Origin: Bacillota bacterium
Lineage (GTDB): Bacteria > Bacillota > Sulfobacillia > JAIMAT01
Length of the DNA: 64,000 nucleotides
Direction: 5' to 3'
NCBI GenBank assembly: GCA_029961055.1
Contig: JASBVM010000002.1
Span: forward strand, 1-64,000
The translations under genes and the position numbers were made by a program. Within the stretch, counting starts at the first letter, position 1. The number at the start of each line of letters is the position of its first letter. The notes below the pieces were generated by a model that was not told where the DNA came from, did not search any database, and saw only the letters and a list, made by a program, of their open reading frames with translations. This document shows, in pieces, positions 41,772 to 50,693 of the stretch.

Positions 41772-43748
41772 ATGGGCGTCCGCGGCCTCCAGCTGCCGGG
41801 GCTGAGCGAGGAGGAGAGCCGCCTCTTCCTCGAGGAGGCGGAGGAGCTTCTCGAAGCCCTGGAGGAGGGGCTGGTCGGCCTCGCGGGGGGGACCCCCTCT
41901 CCCGAGCAGGTGCAGTCTCTCTTCCGGGCGGCGCACACGTTGAAGGGGAACGCGGGTGCCGCCGGGCTGGACGGGGTGGCCGGCCGGGCCCATGCGCTGG
42001 AGAGCCGCCTGGAACCGCTCCGGCACGGGGCGGCGGCCCCCGGCCCGGACGAGATCGACCGCATGCTGGTCGAGGTGGATGCCATCCGGGCGGAGCTGGG
42101 CCTGGCAGCGGCCGCACCCGCCGCGGAGACGGAAGGGACAGCGGCGAGCGGAGGTGCGGCCGTCGGCCTCCTCGGCGAGGCGTCGACCGGCGAAGCCCCT
42201 GACGAGACCGAGGTCGAGATCCGCTTCGCCCGGGACTGCCCCTTTCTCTCCGTCCGCTCCTACCAGGTCCTCCAGGCGGTGCGCGACGCGGGCGGCCGCG
42301 TGGTGGCTTCGGAGCCGGACGAGGCGGCCATCGAGGCCGGGCAGGAGTTCGAGCGGCTCCGCCTCCGCTTCCGCGGGGAGAGCGAGGAGGTTCTGCGGGA
42401 GATCCGGGCGGTGCCCGACGTGGTCGCGGTGGAGCGGGTGGGCGGCGCAGCGCCGGTCGTGGCGGGGCCGGGTGCGGCTGCGCCCGCGCCTGGCCGGCAG
42501 CCCGCCCGCGCGCCGCGCCCCGAGGCGGCGCCGCGGGCGGCCGTGGCGGGCGTCGCCTCCCCGGAGGGGCCGGCCGAGACGCTGCGGGTGGAGGTGGGCC
42601 TCCTCGACCAGCTGATGAATCTGATCGGCGAGCTGGTGGTCGACCGGAACCGGCTGGGGGAGGCGGCCAGGCGGCTGGCGGCGGGCGGGGACGACACCTC
42701 GCTGGACGAGGTGGTGGAGCACCTGGCGCGGCTGAGCGAGGAGCTCCAGTCCACCGTGACGCGGGCGCGGATGCAGCCGCTCTCCTCGCTCTTCCGCCGC
42801 TTCCCGCGCATGATGCGGGAGCTGGCGCGGAGCACGGGCAAGGAGTTCGACTTCGTCATGGAGGGCGAGGCCACGGAACTGGACCGCTCCGTGGCGACGG
42901 GGATCGCCGATCCGCTGGTCCACCTGCTCCGGAACGCCGTCGACCACGGGGTGGAGCCGCCGGAAGAGCGGCGGCGGGCGGGGAAGCCGCAGCGGGCGCG
43001 GATCGAACTGGCCGCCTGGCGGGAGGAGAACACGATCCGCATCGCCGTCTCCGACGACGGCGCGGGCATCGATCCTGCGGCGCTGCGGCGCAAGGCGGTG
43101 GAGAAGGGCTTCCTGACGGCGGAGCAGGCGCGCCAGGTGAGCGACCGCGAGGCGGTGGAGCTGATCTTCCTGCCGGGCTTCTCCACCAGCGGCCGGGTGA
43201 CCGAGATCTCCGGCCGGGGCGTCGGCATGGACGTGGTTCGGCGGAACGTGGAGCGCATCGGCGGCCAGGTGGAGGTGGAGTCGAAGCCCGGTGAGGGCAC
43301 CCGCTTCGTCCTCCAGCTGCCGCTGACGGTGGCGATCCTGCGCGCGCTGCTCCTGGAGGTGGACGCGATCCCCGTCGCCATCCCCCTGGGCGCCATCGAC
43401 GAGGTGGTGGAGGTCCGGCCGGAGCGGGTGGAGCGGGTGGGCGGCGAGGCGGTCCTCCGCTGGCGGGAGCAGGTGCTGCCCCTGGGCTCGCTTCGCGTCG
43501 CGCTGGAGGGCGGGTGGCGCTGGGAGGCGGAGGGGCCCCAGCCCGCCGTCGTCGTCCACCACCAGGGGCGGCGCCAGGTCTGGGCGGCCGACCGCCTGCT
43601 GGGCGAGCAGGAAGTGGTGGTCAAGGGTCTGGGACGCTGGCTGGACGAGGTGAGGGGGTTGGCGGGAGCGGCGGTGCTGGGCGACGGCAGTGTGGCGCTG
43701 GTCCTGGACGTGGGCGGGGTCATGCTGGCGGCCCGGATGGAGGGATGA
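41772..43748 (+). CDS. cheA: Chemotaxis histidine kinase
   Basis: ATG 41772 is three bases after the cheW stop, giving 658 residues. The P1 HPt domain carries the phosphorylated His in FRAAHTLKGNAGAAG (about residue 58). A P2-like domain at about 138-225 (EVEIRFARDCPFLSVRSYQ) should bind CheY/CheB. P3 dimerisation begins at about 270 (TLRVEVGLLDQLMNLIGELV). The P4 ATPase has HLLRNAVDHGVEPPEER (N box), DDGAGIDPAALRRKA (G1) and GRGVGMDVVRRNVER (G2). The P5 CheW-like domain spans about 520-658. It is complete. ATGA overlap with cheC. Confidence 0.95.
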   Translation: MGVRGLQLPGLSEEESRLFLEEAEELLEALEEGLVGLAGGTPSPEQVQSLFRAAHTLKGNAGAAGLDGVAGRAHALESRLEPLRHGAAAPGPDEIDRMLVEVDAIRAELGLAAAAPAAETEGTAASGGAAVGLLGEASTGEAPDETEVEIRFARDCPFLSVRSYQVLQAVRDAGGRVVASEPDEAAIEAGQEFERLRLRFRGESEEVLREIRAVPDVVAVERVGGAAPVVAGPGAAAPAPGRQPARAPRPEAAPRAAVAGVASPEGPAETLRVEVGLLDQLMNLIGELVVDRNRLGEAARRLAAGGDDTSLDEVVEHLARLSEELQSTVTRARMQPLSSLFRRFPRMMRELARSTGKEFDFVMEGEATELDRSVATGIADPLVHLLRNAVDHGVEPPEERRRAGKPQRARIELAAWREENTIRIAVSDDGAGIDPAALRRKAVEKGFLTAEQARQVSDREAVELIFLPGFSTSGRVTEISGRGVGMDVVRRNVERIGGQVEVESKPGEGTRFVLQLPLTVAILRALLLEVDAIPVAIPLGAIDEVVEVRPERVERVGGEAVLRWREQVLPLGSLRVALEGGWRWEAEGPQPAVVVHHQGRRQVWAADRLLGEQEVVVKGLGRWLDEVRGLAGAAVLGDGSVALVLDVGGVMLAARMEG

Positions 43749-44329
43749 GCATGGGCATCGACGAGTTCGCGGTCGCGGTCGATGCGGGCCTGCGCCAGGC
43801 CGGCTCGGCGCTGTCGGCCATGCTGGGACAGCCGGTGGAGTGCCGCCCGGAGGCGGCCCGGCGCGTCGACGAGGAAGCGGTCCGGACGGCGCTGGGCCAC
43901 TGGGGGGATCCGGTGGACGCGGTCTGCATCGACGTGGACGGCGGCCCTGGCGGCACGGCGCTGCTCCTCTTCTCGGCCGACTCCTGCCGCGAGCTGATCG
44001 GGGCGCTCACCGGGGAGGCGGCGCCGCAGGAGCTGGGCGAGATGGAGCGCTCGGTGCTGGCGGAGGTGGGGAACGTGACCGTCACCTCCTTCCTCAACGT
44101 CCTGGGCGAGAAGGCGGGCAGCGTGACGGCCCCGTCGGTGCCGGCGGTGGTGGAGGCGCCGCTGGAGGTGGTGCTGAAGCGGGCGGAGGAGGCGCTGCAC
44201 GGGGACGGCGAGGCCGGTGGCCCGCCGTGGATCCTCTGCCAGGCCCACTTCGAGGCGGCGGGCCGGCGCGTGCTGGCCCACCTGGCGTACCTGCCCCAGC
44301 CGGCCCGGCTGGAGGGTGAGGCCGGATGA
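43745..44329 (+). CDS. cheC: CheC-type CheY-P phosphatase with one active site
   Basis: ATG 43745 overlaps the cheA stop, giving 194 residues. The Ser-x3-Glu-x2-Asn phosphatase motif is clear once, in MERSVLAEVGNVTVTSFLNVL (about residues 100-120). This matches the second site of CheC. The position of the first site (AVDAGLRQAGSALSAMLGQP) keeps the following helix but lacks the Glu and Asn, so only one site should work. CheC removes phosphate from CheY and normally works with the deamidase CheD, which is not present in this operon. ATGA overlap with cheY. Confidence 0.88.
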   Translation: MSMGIDEFAVAVDAGLRQAGSALSAMLGQPVECRPEAARRVDEEAVRTALGHWGDPVDAVCIDVDGGPGGTALLLFSADSCRELIGALTGEAAPQELGEMERSVLAEVGNVTVTSFLNVLGEKAGSVTAPSVPAVVEAPLEVVLKRAEEALHGDGEAGGPPWILCQAHFEAAGRRVLAHLAYLPQPARLEGEAG

Positions 44330-44688
44330 GCCGGGTGCTGGTGGTCGACGACTCGCAGTTCGTCCGCATGCGGACGGCCAAGCTCCTGCGCGAGAACGGA
44401 CACGAGGTGCTGGAGGCGGGCGACGGGCGGGAGGCGGTCGAGCTCTACCAGAGGGAGCGGCCGGACCTGGTCCTCCTGGACATCACCATGCCCCAGATGG
44501 ACGGTCTCTCCGCCCTCCGCCAGATCCTGTCGGAGGACCCGGGGGCGCGGGTGGTGATGTGCACCGCCCTGGCGCAGAAGGCGACGGTGCTGGAGGCGAT
44601 CAAGATCGGCGCCAAGGACTTCCTGGTCAAACCCTTTCAGCCGGACCGGCTCCTCCAGTCGGTGGAGCGCTGGGGGAGCCCGCGATGA
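44326..44688 (+). CDS. cheY: Chemotaxis response regulator
   Basis: ATG 44326 overlaps the cheC stop, giving 120 residues, a stand-alone receiver. Acidic pocket VVDDSQFVRMR, phospho-acceptor Asp in LVLLDITMPQMDGL, Thr in VVMCTALAQKATV, and Lys in FLVKPFQPDRLL are all present. It carries the signal from CheA to the flagellar switch and is a target of CheC. ATGA overlap with cheB. Confidence 0.95.
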   Translation: MSRVLVVDDSQFVRMRTAKLLRENGHEVLEAGDGREAVELYQRERPDLVLLDITMPQMDGLSALRQILSEDPGARVVMCTALAQKATVLEAIKIGAKDFLVKPFQPDRLLQSVERWGSPR

Positions 44689-45806
44689 GGACCGACCCGG
44701 AAGAGGCCGGCCGCCGCGAGCCCTTGCCCCCCCGCCAGGAGACGGGAGCCGGCGCGGGACGCCGTCCCGTGCGGGTGATCCTGGTCGACGACTCCCGTTT
44801 CTTCCGCGCCCGCGTCCGCCGGGCCCTGGAGGCGACCGGCCGGATCCGGGTGGTCGCCGAGGCGGGCGACGGCGACGAGGCGCTGGAGCGGGCGGCGGAC
44901 ACGGACGCGGACGTCCTCACGCTGGACATCGAGATGCCGCGCATGGACGGCCTGACCGCGCTGGCGCACCTGATGCGCCGGCACCCGCTGCCCGTGGTGA
45001 TGCTCTCCAGCCGGACCCGGATCGGCGCCGAGGCGACGGTCGAGGCGCTCCGCCTGGGTGCCATCGACTTCGTGGCCAAGCCCGACGGGCTGGAGCCCGA
45101 CGGCTTCCGGAACATGGTCGAGCAGCTGACCCGGCGGGTCCTCCTGGCGGCCACGGCCGGGCTCTCCCACGCCGCCCCCGCGCGGTCCGACGCCGCCCCG
45201 CAGGTGCCGCGACGACGGCTCGCGCCGGGAGGCCTGGCCGAACGCGTGGTGGTGATCGGCGCCTCCACCGGCGGTCCCCAGGCGCTCTACCGGATGATGC
45301 CGCTCTGGCCGGCGGAGCTGGACGCCGGCGTCATCCTGGTCCAGCACATGCCGCGCGGCTTCACCCGTTCGCTGGCCGCCGGGCTCGACCGCATCGCCCC
45401 CATCGCCGTGCGGGAGGCGGAGGAAGACGAACCGGTCCTCTCCCGGCAGGCGCTGGTGGCGCCGGCCGGTTACCACCTGCGCATCTCCCCTCGGCGCCGC
45501 GTCCGCCTGGGCGAGGACCCGCCCCAGCACGGGGTGCGTCCCAGCGTCGACCCGACGCTGGAAAGCGCCGCGGCCGTCTGGGGAGCCGGCCTGGTCAGCG
45601 TCATCCTGACCGGCATGGGCGCCGACGGAACCCGGGGCTCGGCGGCGGTGCGGGCGGCGGGCGGTCGCGTCATCGCCCAGTCGGAGGCGACGTGCGTCGT
45701 CTACGGCATGCCCAGGTCGGTGGTGACGGCGGGGCTGGCCGACCGGGTCCTGGATCTGGAGGCGATCCCGGCCGCGGTGGCCGAGATGCTGGGGAACGAG
45801 AGGTGA
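44685..45806 (+). CDS. cheB: Protein-glutamate methylesterase/glutaminase
   Basis: ATG 44685 overlaps the cheY stop, giving 373 residues. The receiver (about 28-145) has VILVDDSRFFRARV, the phospho-acceptor in VLTLDIEMPRMDGL, and VAKPDGLEPDG. The esterase domain (about 185-373) has the Ser in VIGASTGGPQAL, the His in LVQHMPRGFTRSLA, and the Asp in LTGMGADGTRGS. Receptor demethylation and deamidation are expected. GTGA overlap with cheR. Confidence 0.95.
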   Translation: MRTDPEEAGRREPLPPRQETGAGAGRRPVRVILVDDSRFFRARVRRALEATGRIRVVAEAGDGDEALERAADTDADVLTLDIEMPRMDGLTALAHLMRRHPLPVVMLSSRTRIGAEATVEALRLGAIDFVAKPDGLEPDGFRNMVEQLTRRVLLAATAGLSHAAPARSDAAPQVPRRRLAPGGLAERVVVIGASTGGPQALYRMMPLWPAELDAGVILVQHMPRGFTRSLAAGLDRIAPIAVREAEEDEPVLSRQALVAPAGYHLRISPRRRVRLGEDPPQHGVRPSVDPTLESAAAVWGAGLVSVILTGMGADGTRGSAAVRAAGGRVIAQSEATCVVYGMPRSVVTAGLADRVLDLEAIPAAVAEMLGNER

Positions 45807-46657
45807 GGGTGGGTCTGGATCGGGACGACTCGACGCGCAGCTTCGGCGACAGCGAGTGGTGGGGTTTCGTCAGCGCCTACCGGCGCCTGACCGGCCAGGA
45901 CCTGAGCGCCTACCGGCGCGAGCAGCTGGAACGGCGGCTGCGCGGCCTGGTGGCGCGCCTGGGCGTGGACGGCCTCGCCGAACTGTTGCGCCGCATGGAG
46001 CGTGAGGAAGCGGTCCGGCAGCAGGTGGTCAGCTTCCTGACGATCCACGTCTCGGAGTTCTTCCGCAACCCCGAACAGTTCGAGCGCCTCCGGCGGCACT
46101 GGCTGCCCCGGGTCCGGCGGCGCCGGTCGATCGCCCTCTGGTCGGCCGGCTGCTCGAATGGTCCGGAACCATACTCCCTGGCCATCCTTCTGGCGGAGGA
46201 AGGGATGCTGGAACGGGCGGAGATCCTGGCCACCGACGTGGACGACGTGGCGCTGGCGCAGGCGGCCTCGGGCGAGTACGAGGAAGAGGGCCTGGCCGGC
46301 CTCGACCCGGAGCGGCGGCGGCGCTGGCTGGAGCCCGTCGCGCCGGGACGGTGGCGGCTGCGCCAGGAGATCCGGGAGCGCGTCCGAGTCCGGCATCACG
46401 ATCTGCTCGTCGATCCTCCCCCCGGCCGTTTCGACCTGATCCTCTGCCGGAACGTCCTCATCTACTTCACGGCCGCGGGCAAGGAGCGTGCCCTGAAGGG
46501 CCTGGCGGAGGCGCTGGAGCCGGACGGGTGGCTCCTGCTGGGCAGCACCGAGAGCCTGAACGGGGCGGCGGCGCATGGACTGCGCCCGGTGGGACCCTTC
46601 CTGTACGAGGCGGGCGAGACTAAGCTGGGGCTGGACCGGCGAGGGAGGCGGGTCTGA
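45803..46657 (+). CDS. cheR: Chemotaxis protein methyltransferase
   Basis: GTG 45803 overlaps the cheB stop with GGGGAACGAGAG upstream, giving 284 residues. N-terminal four-helix domain (ERRLRGLVARLGVDGLAELL, FLTIHVSEFFRNPEQFERL), SAM-binding LWSAGCSNGPEPYSLAILL, ATDVDDVALAQAASGEY and the late DLILCRNVLIYFT. It methylates receptor glutamates, opposing CheB. The stop is immediately followed by the likely CTG start of the HD-GYP gene. Confidence 0.95.
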   Translation: MRVGLDRDDSTRSFGDSEWWGFVSAYRRLTGQDLSAYRREQLERRLRGLVARLGVDGLAELLRRMEREEAVRQQVVSFLTIHVSEFFRNPEQFERLRRHWLPRVRRRRSIALWSAGCSNGPEPYSLAILLAEEGMLERAEILATDVDDVALAQAASGEYEEEGLAGLDPERRRRWLEPVAPGRWRLRQEIRERVRVRHHDLLVDPPPGRFDLILCRNVLIYFTAAGKERALKGLAEALEPDGWLLLGSTESLNGAAAHGLRPVGPFLYEAGETKLGLDRRGRRV

Positions 46658-47686
46658 CTGTTACGTCTGCCGATCGACCAGGTGGAGGCTCCTGTCACCC
46701 TGTTGGAGCCTGTCTATGACGCGCGCGGGAGGCTCCTGGCCGCCCGCGGCGCCTCGCTGGACCGGGCCGGCGCCCTGCGCCTGGGCGACCACGGCGTCCG
46801 CCACGTCTACGTGGAGGCGCCGGGACTCGAGGACGTGCGCCCTCATGTCTCCCTCAGCCTCAAGCTGCAACAGCAGGTGCTCGACTGGCTCCACGACCTG
46901 GAGGAGCTGGCCGGGTCCGGAGGGCGCGCGGCGCCGTTGGGGCCCGGGCCCTCCCTGGCGCGGGCGATCGTCGAGGAGCTGGCCGGCGGCCAGCGCGGGA
47001 TCGCGATCTCCGACCCGGACGTCGCCGCCTCTCCGATCTCCCGGCGGGCGCTCCACACCGCCACCGGCGCGGCGATACTCGCCCTCGGCCGGCTGGGCGC
47101 CCGCGCCCGCGACGACCTGGTTCTGGCGGCGCTCGTCCATGACGTCGGCCTGGCCCGTTACCCGGCGGACGACCCGCGCCACGTGGAGGTGGCGATGGGC
47201 CTGATGGAGCCGCCGCTGGCCTGGCCGGCGCGCACGCGGGCGGCGGTGGCCCAGCACCACGAGCGGGTCGACGGGTCGGGCTTCCCGCGCGGGCTCCGGG
47301 GCGAGGCGATCGACCCCGGTGCGAGGCTCCTGGCCGTGATGGACACGTACGTCGACGCCGTGCATCCGTCCCGGGGAGTGGGCATGCCGCCGCACGAGGC
47401 GGTGGAGTACGTCTTGGCGGCGGCCGGGTACGATCTGGACGTGGAGGCGGCGTCCGCCTTCGCCGACCTGGTCGTTCCCTATCCGGAGGGAAGCCTGGTC
47501 CGCCTGGCGGACGGCCGGCACTGTGTCGTGGTCCGGGCGCCGCAGGGCGTCCACGCCCGGCCGGTCGTCCGGGAGATTCTCTGGAGGGATGGGCGGTGGC
47601 AGGGGCTGCCCGAGCGGACGTTCGACCTGGGCGAGCCGGGGCAGCGGACCGTGCTGATCGCAGGCTTCGTGGAGGAGCGGAGGTGA
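46658..47686 (+). CDS. HD-GYP domain protein, probable c-di-GMP phosphodiesterase (probable CTG start)
   Basis: GTG 46682 is the first conventional start but has no ribosome site and removes the conserved beginning of the family. CTG 46658, directly after the cheR stop and nine bases after GGGAGG, gives MLRLPIDQVEAPVTLLEPVYD, which resembles the usual N-terminus (MRL-P-D-L-G-V-A-PVYD). The product is then 342 residues. The HD-GYP part (about 130-270) has ALVHDVGLARYP, AVAQHHERVDGSGFPRG and AVMDTYVDAV. The usual HDxGK Lys is replaced by Leu and GYP is GFP, so activity is likely but not certain. The C-terminus (RLADGRHCVVVRAP) is the common extra domain. It closes the che operon. Confidence 0.85.
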   Translation: MLRLPIDQVEAPVTLLEPVYDARGRLLAARGASLDRAGALRLGDHGVRHVYVEAPGLEDVRPHVSLSLKLQQQVLDWLHDLEELAGSGGRAAPLGPGPSLARAIVEELAGGQRGIAISDPDVAASPISRRALHTATGAAILALGRLGARARDDLVLAALVHDVGLARYPADDPRHVEVAMGLMEPPLAWPARTRAAVAQHHERVDGSGFPRGLRGEAIDPGARLLAVMDTYVDAVHPSRGVGMPPHEAVEYVLAAAGYDLDVEAASAFADLVVPYPEGSLVRLADGRHCVVVRAPQGVHARPVVREILWRDGRWQGLPERTFDLGEPGQRTVLIAGFVEERR

Positions 47687-47689
47687 GGC

Positions 47690-48907
47690 ATGGCGACCCC
47701 CCGGTCGCAGGAGGCCGGCGGTAGGCGCGGCCGGCCGCTGGTGCGGATCTCGGGCGCCGCTTCGCAGGCCGTCCGGCAGGGGCGCGGCTGGGTCTACCGG
47801 GACGAGGTGGTGGAGGTGGACCCCGAGATCCGCCCGGGCCAGGTGGTCCGGGTCGAATCCAGGCGGGGCGGCGAGGTCGGCTGCGGCTTCTACAACCCGC
47901 GTTCCAAGCTGGCCGTCCGGATGCTCGATCCGGATCCCATGGCCCGCATCGATGCGGCCTGGTTCCGGGAGCGACTGGAGGAGGCTTGGCGCTACCGGCG
48001 GCAGCGGCTCGGCGATCCGGAGGCCTGCCGGGTCGTCTTCGCCGAGGCGGACGGCCTCCCGGGCCTGATCGTCGACCGCTACGGGCCGGTGGTGGTGGTC
48101 GGCTTCCTGGCGGCGGGGCTGGAGCCCTTCCGCGAGGTGATCCTGGACCAGCTGGAGACGATGCTGCGGCCCGAGGCGGTGGTGGAGCGGGACGAGGCGG
48201 AGGTCCGCCGGCACGAGGGCCTGGCCCCCCGCTCCGGTCTCCTGCGCGGCCGGCTGCCCGAGGAAGTCTGGATCCGGGAGGGAGGGGTCCGCTTCCTCGT
48301 CGACGTGCTGGGTGGGCAGAAGACCGGCTGGTTCCTGGACCAGCGCGAGAACCGGCTCCGCGCCGGCGAGCTGGCCGCCGGCCGGACCGTGCTCGACCTC
48401 TTCACCCACACGGGCGGCTTCGCCTTGCAGGCGGCGGCGGGCGGGGCGGAGCGCGTGGAGGCGTGGGACGCCTCGGTGCCCGCCCTGGAGCTGGCGCGGG
48501 TGCACGCGGAGAGGAACGGGCTGGCGCAGCGGGTCCGCTTCCGGGAGGGGGACGTCTTCCACGTCCTGCGCGAGAAGGTCCAGGCCGGCGCCCGCTACCA
48601 GATGATCATCCTGGATCCCCCCGCCTTCGCCCGCCGGGCGGCCGACCTCGACGGCGCCTACCGGGGCTACAGGGAGATCAACCGGCAGGCCATGCGCCTG
48701 CTGGAGCCGGGCGGCCTGCTGATCACCTGCAGCTGCTCGCAACCGGTCCGGCCCGAGATGTTCGAGCAGATGCTGGTGGATGCCGCCGCCGACGCGGGCG
48801 CGCGCTTCCGGATCCTGGAGCGGCGCGGCGCCTCGCCGGATCATCCGGTCCGGCTGGGCCATCCGCCTTCGGACTACCTGAAGTGCTGGATCCTGGAACG
48901 CATGTAG
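47690..48907 (+). CDS. Class I rRNA methyltransferase, RlmI-like (PUA plus Rossmann domain)
   Basis: ATG 47690 with GGAGGTGAGGC upstream gives 405 residues. The PUA-like N-terminus (AVRQGRGWVYRDEVVEVDPEI) is followed by the RlmI-type middle region (FAEADGLPGLIVDRYG, DVLGGQKTGWFLDQRENR), SAM motif VLDLFTHTGGFALQAAAGGA, and motif IV ILDPPAFARR with SDYLKC at the end. This family methylates cytosine C5 of 23S rRNA (position 1962 for E. coli RlmI). It is three bases after the HD-GYP stop and may be co-transcribed. Confidence 0.9.
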   Translation: MATPRSQEAGGRRGRPLVRISGAASQAVRQGRGWVYRDEVVEVDPEIRPGQVVRVESRRGGEVGCGFYNPRSKLAVRMLDPDPMARIDAAWFRERLEEAWRYRRQRLGDPEACRVVFAEADGLPGLIVDRYGPVVVVGFLAAGLEPFREVILDQLETMLRPEAVVERDEAEVRRHEGLAPRSGLLRGRLPEEVWIREGGVRFLVDVLGGQKTGWFLDQRENRLRAGELAAGRTVLDLFTHTGGFALQAAAGGAERVEAWDASVPALELARVHAERNGLAQRVRFREGDVFHVLREKVQAGARYQMIILDPPAFARRAADLDGAYRGYREINRQAMRLLEPGGLLITCSCSQPVRPEMFEQMLVDAAADAGARFRILERRGASPDHPVRLGHPPSDYLKCWILERM

Positions 48908-48973
48908 GCTTGGGGTGCGGGGCGGGCCTCCGGGTGATCCGGGTGACGCCCGCCGCGGAGAGGGGAAGGCGAC

Positions 48974-49669
48974 GTGCAGCTCTCGCCGAGGCTCCTGGCC
49001 ATCGCGCGGCAAGTGCCCCCCGAGCGGGTCGTAGCCGACGTCGGCACCGACCACGCGCTCCTGCCGATCTACCTGGTCTCCACCGGGATCACCCCGCGGG
49101 CCATCGCTGTCGAGCTGCGCCGGGGGCCGCTGGACCAGGCCCGGCACAACGTCCAGAGCTTCGGGCTGGGCGACCAGGTGGAGCTCCGGCAGGGTGACGG
49201 CCTGGAGGCGCTGGCGCCGGGCGAGGCCGAGGTGGTGGTGATCGCGGGGGTGGGCGGCGACCGGATCGTGGAGATCCTGGAGCGCCAGCCCGACGTCCGC
49301 GCCAGCGTCCTCTGCTGGATCTTCCAGCCGATGAGCCAGGCCGGCGGCCTTCGCCGCTGGCTGGTCGCCCACGGCTACAGGCTGGCCGACGAGGAGCTGG
49401 TGGCCGAGGGCGACCGGATCTACGAGGTGATCCGGGCGCAACCGGGCCGGGAGCCGCCGCAGGAGGCGCTGGTGATGGAGATCGGTCCCCGGCTCTGGGA
49501 ACGCCGCGAGCCGCTCCTGATCCCCCTCCTGCGGCGCAGGCTGGAAGAGGTCGAGGCGCGCCTCGCGCACCCCGCCCAGGCTCCCGGAGCCGGCGCCGGC
49601 GGGCGGAACGGGCTCGAGCGCCTGGCCGCGCGTCTCAACGAGATGCTGGCGGAGCTGGCCGGGCGGTAG
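48974..49669 (+). CDS. trmK: tRNA (adenine22-N1)-methyltransferase
   Basis: GTG 48974 follows GAGAGGGGAAGGCGAC, giving 231 residues. The TrmK family (COG2384) signature starts at LSPRLLAIARQVPPERVVADVGTDHA and is followed by LLPIYLVSTGITPRAIAVEL, VELRQGDGLEAL and VVIAGVGGDRIVEIL. The C-terminal coiled coil (LLRRRLEEVEARLAH) is also typical. It methylates A22 of tRNA in Gram-positive bacteria. Its 3' end overlaps the end of the opposing patatin gene by 35 bases. Confidence 0.92.
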   Translation: MQLSPRLLAIARQVPPERVVADVGTDHALLPIYLVSTGITPRAIAVELRRGPLDQARHNVQSFGLGDQVELRQGDGLEALAPGEAEVVVIAGVGGDRIVEILERQPDVRASVLCWIFQPMSQAGGLRRWLVAHGYRLADEELVAEGDRIYEVIRAQPGREPPQEALVMEIGPRLWERREPLLIPLLRRRLEEVEARLAHPAQAPGAGAGGRNGLERLAARLNEMLAELAGR

Positions 49670-50648
49670 GCCGTCCCGGGGAGGCCTCCTCCAGCGCCCG
49701 CCGGAGCGCCGGGAGCGCCGCCCGCCCCGCCTCGTAGCCGCGCGCCACCAGCTCGGGGGCTTCCCGGAAATCGACCAGGCTGACGTCCCGCACCTCCGGC
49801 CGGATCACCAGGGTCGCGTAGCGGTCGACCGTCAGCCGCGTGAGGGCGTCCCCCATCAGGTCCAAGGACTGGAGGCCGACCTCGATCGCGTTCCGGAGCG
49901 GCCGGCGCCGCCGATCGGCGAACCCCAGGTCGACGCCCACCGCCACCTCGACCCCCATGGCCCGGACCACGTCCACCGGCACCGCGTCCAGCACCCCGCC
50001 GTCCACCAGGAAGCGATCCCCGAGGCGAACGGGGGCGAAGAGCACCGGGATGGCGGTGCTGGCGCGGACCGCCTCGGGCACCGTCACCTCCGGCCCCTGG
50101 CGCGCTCTCTCGACGGCCTCCGCCAGGAGACGGGCGCGGGCGCCGGTGGAGAAGACGACGCGCTGGCCGCGGGTCAGGTCGGTGGCGACCACGGCCAGGG
50201 GGATCTTCAGCTCCTCGAAGCGGCGCTCGCCGATCCAGCGCTCCAGCTGCCGCTGGAGGCGGCGGCCCTGGATCAGCCCCAGCGGGTAGGGGGGCAGCCA
50301 GCCCTGGGGAAGTCCCAGCCAGGAGAGGAGCGCGCGCAGGAGCGCGGCCGCCAGGCGGAAGGGGTCCACCGGGTCGTAGAGGCGGCGGCCGTCCAGGGAG
50401 CGCCCCAGCGCCTCCATCTCCTGCGGCGTCCAGCCGGCGGCATAGAGGGCGGCCACCACCGCGCCGACGCTGGAGCCGGCCAGCGCGGCCGGGCGAAGGC
50501 CCGCCTCGAGCAGGGCCCGGAGCACGCCCACATGGGCGAAGCCGCGCAGCCCGCCCGCTCCCAGCGCCAGGCCGAAGGACGCAGCCCCTCCGCCGGGACC
50601 GGGCCGCCGGCCCGATGCCGGGTCGGCTCTCGCTTCGTTCATCGCCAT
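49635..50648 (-). CDS. Patatin-like phospholipase (RssA/YlbK type)
   Basis: ATG 50648 (or 50642) gives 337 residues. The serine hydrolase motifs are the oxyanion loop LGAGGLRGFAHVGVLRAL, the nucleophile elbow LAGSSVGAVVAAL, and the catalytic Asp in FLVDGGVLDAVPVDV. There is no signal peptide. Bacterial members cleave phospholipids or act on unknown esters. It is convergent with trmK and lies 45 bases from the next gene upstream, which runs the same way. Confidence 0.9.
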   Translation of the reverse strand: MAMNEARADPASGRRPGPGGGAASFGLALGAGGLRGFAHVGVLRALLEAGLRPAALAGSSVGAVVAALYAAGWTPQEMEALGRSLDGRRLYDPVDPFRLAAALLRALLSWLGLPQGWLPPYPLGLIQGRRLQRQLERWIGERRFEELKIPLAVVATDLTRGQRVVFSTGARARLLAEAVERARQGPEVTVPEAVRASTAIPVLFAPVRLGDRFLVDGGVLDAVPVDVVRAMGVEVAVGVDLGFADRRRRPLRNAIEVGLQSLDLMGDALTRLTVDRYATLVIRPEVRDVSLVDFREAPELVARGYEAGRAALPALRRALEEASPGRPTARPAPPASR

Positions 50649-50693
50649 TCCCCGGCACCAGGCTATGCGGGCTTCGCGCCGCGCCGCTCCCGT

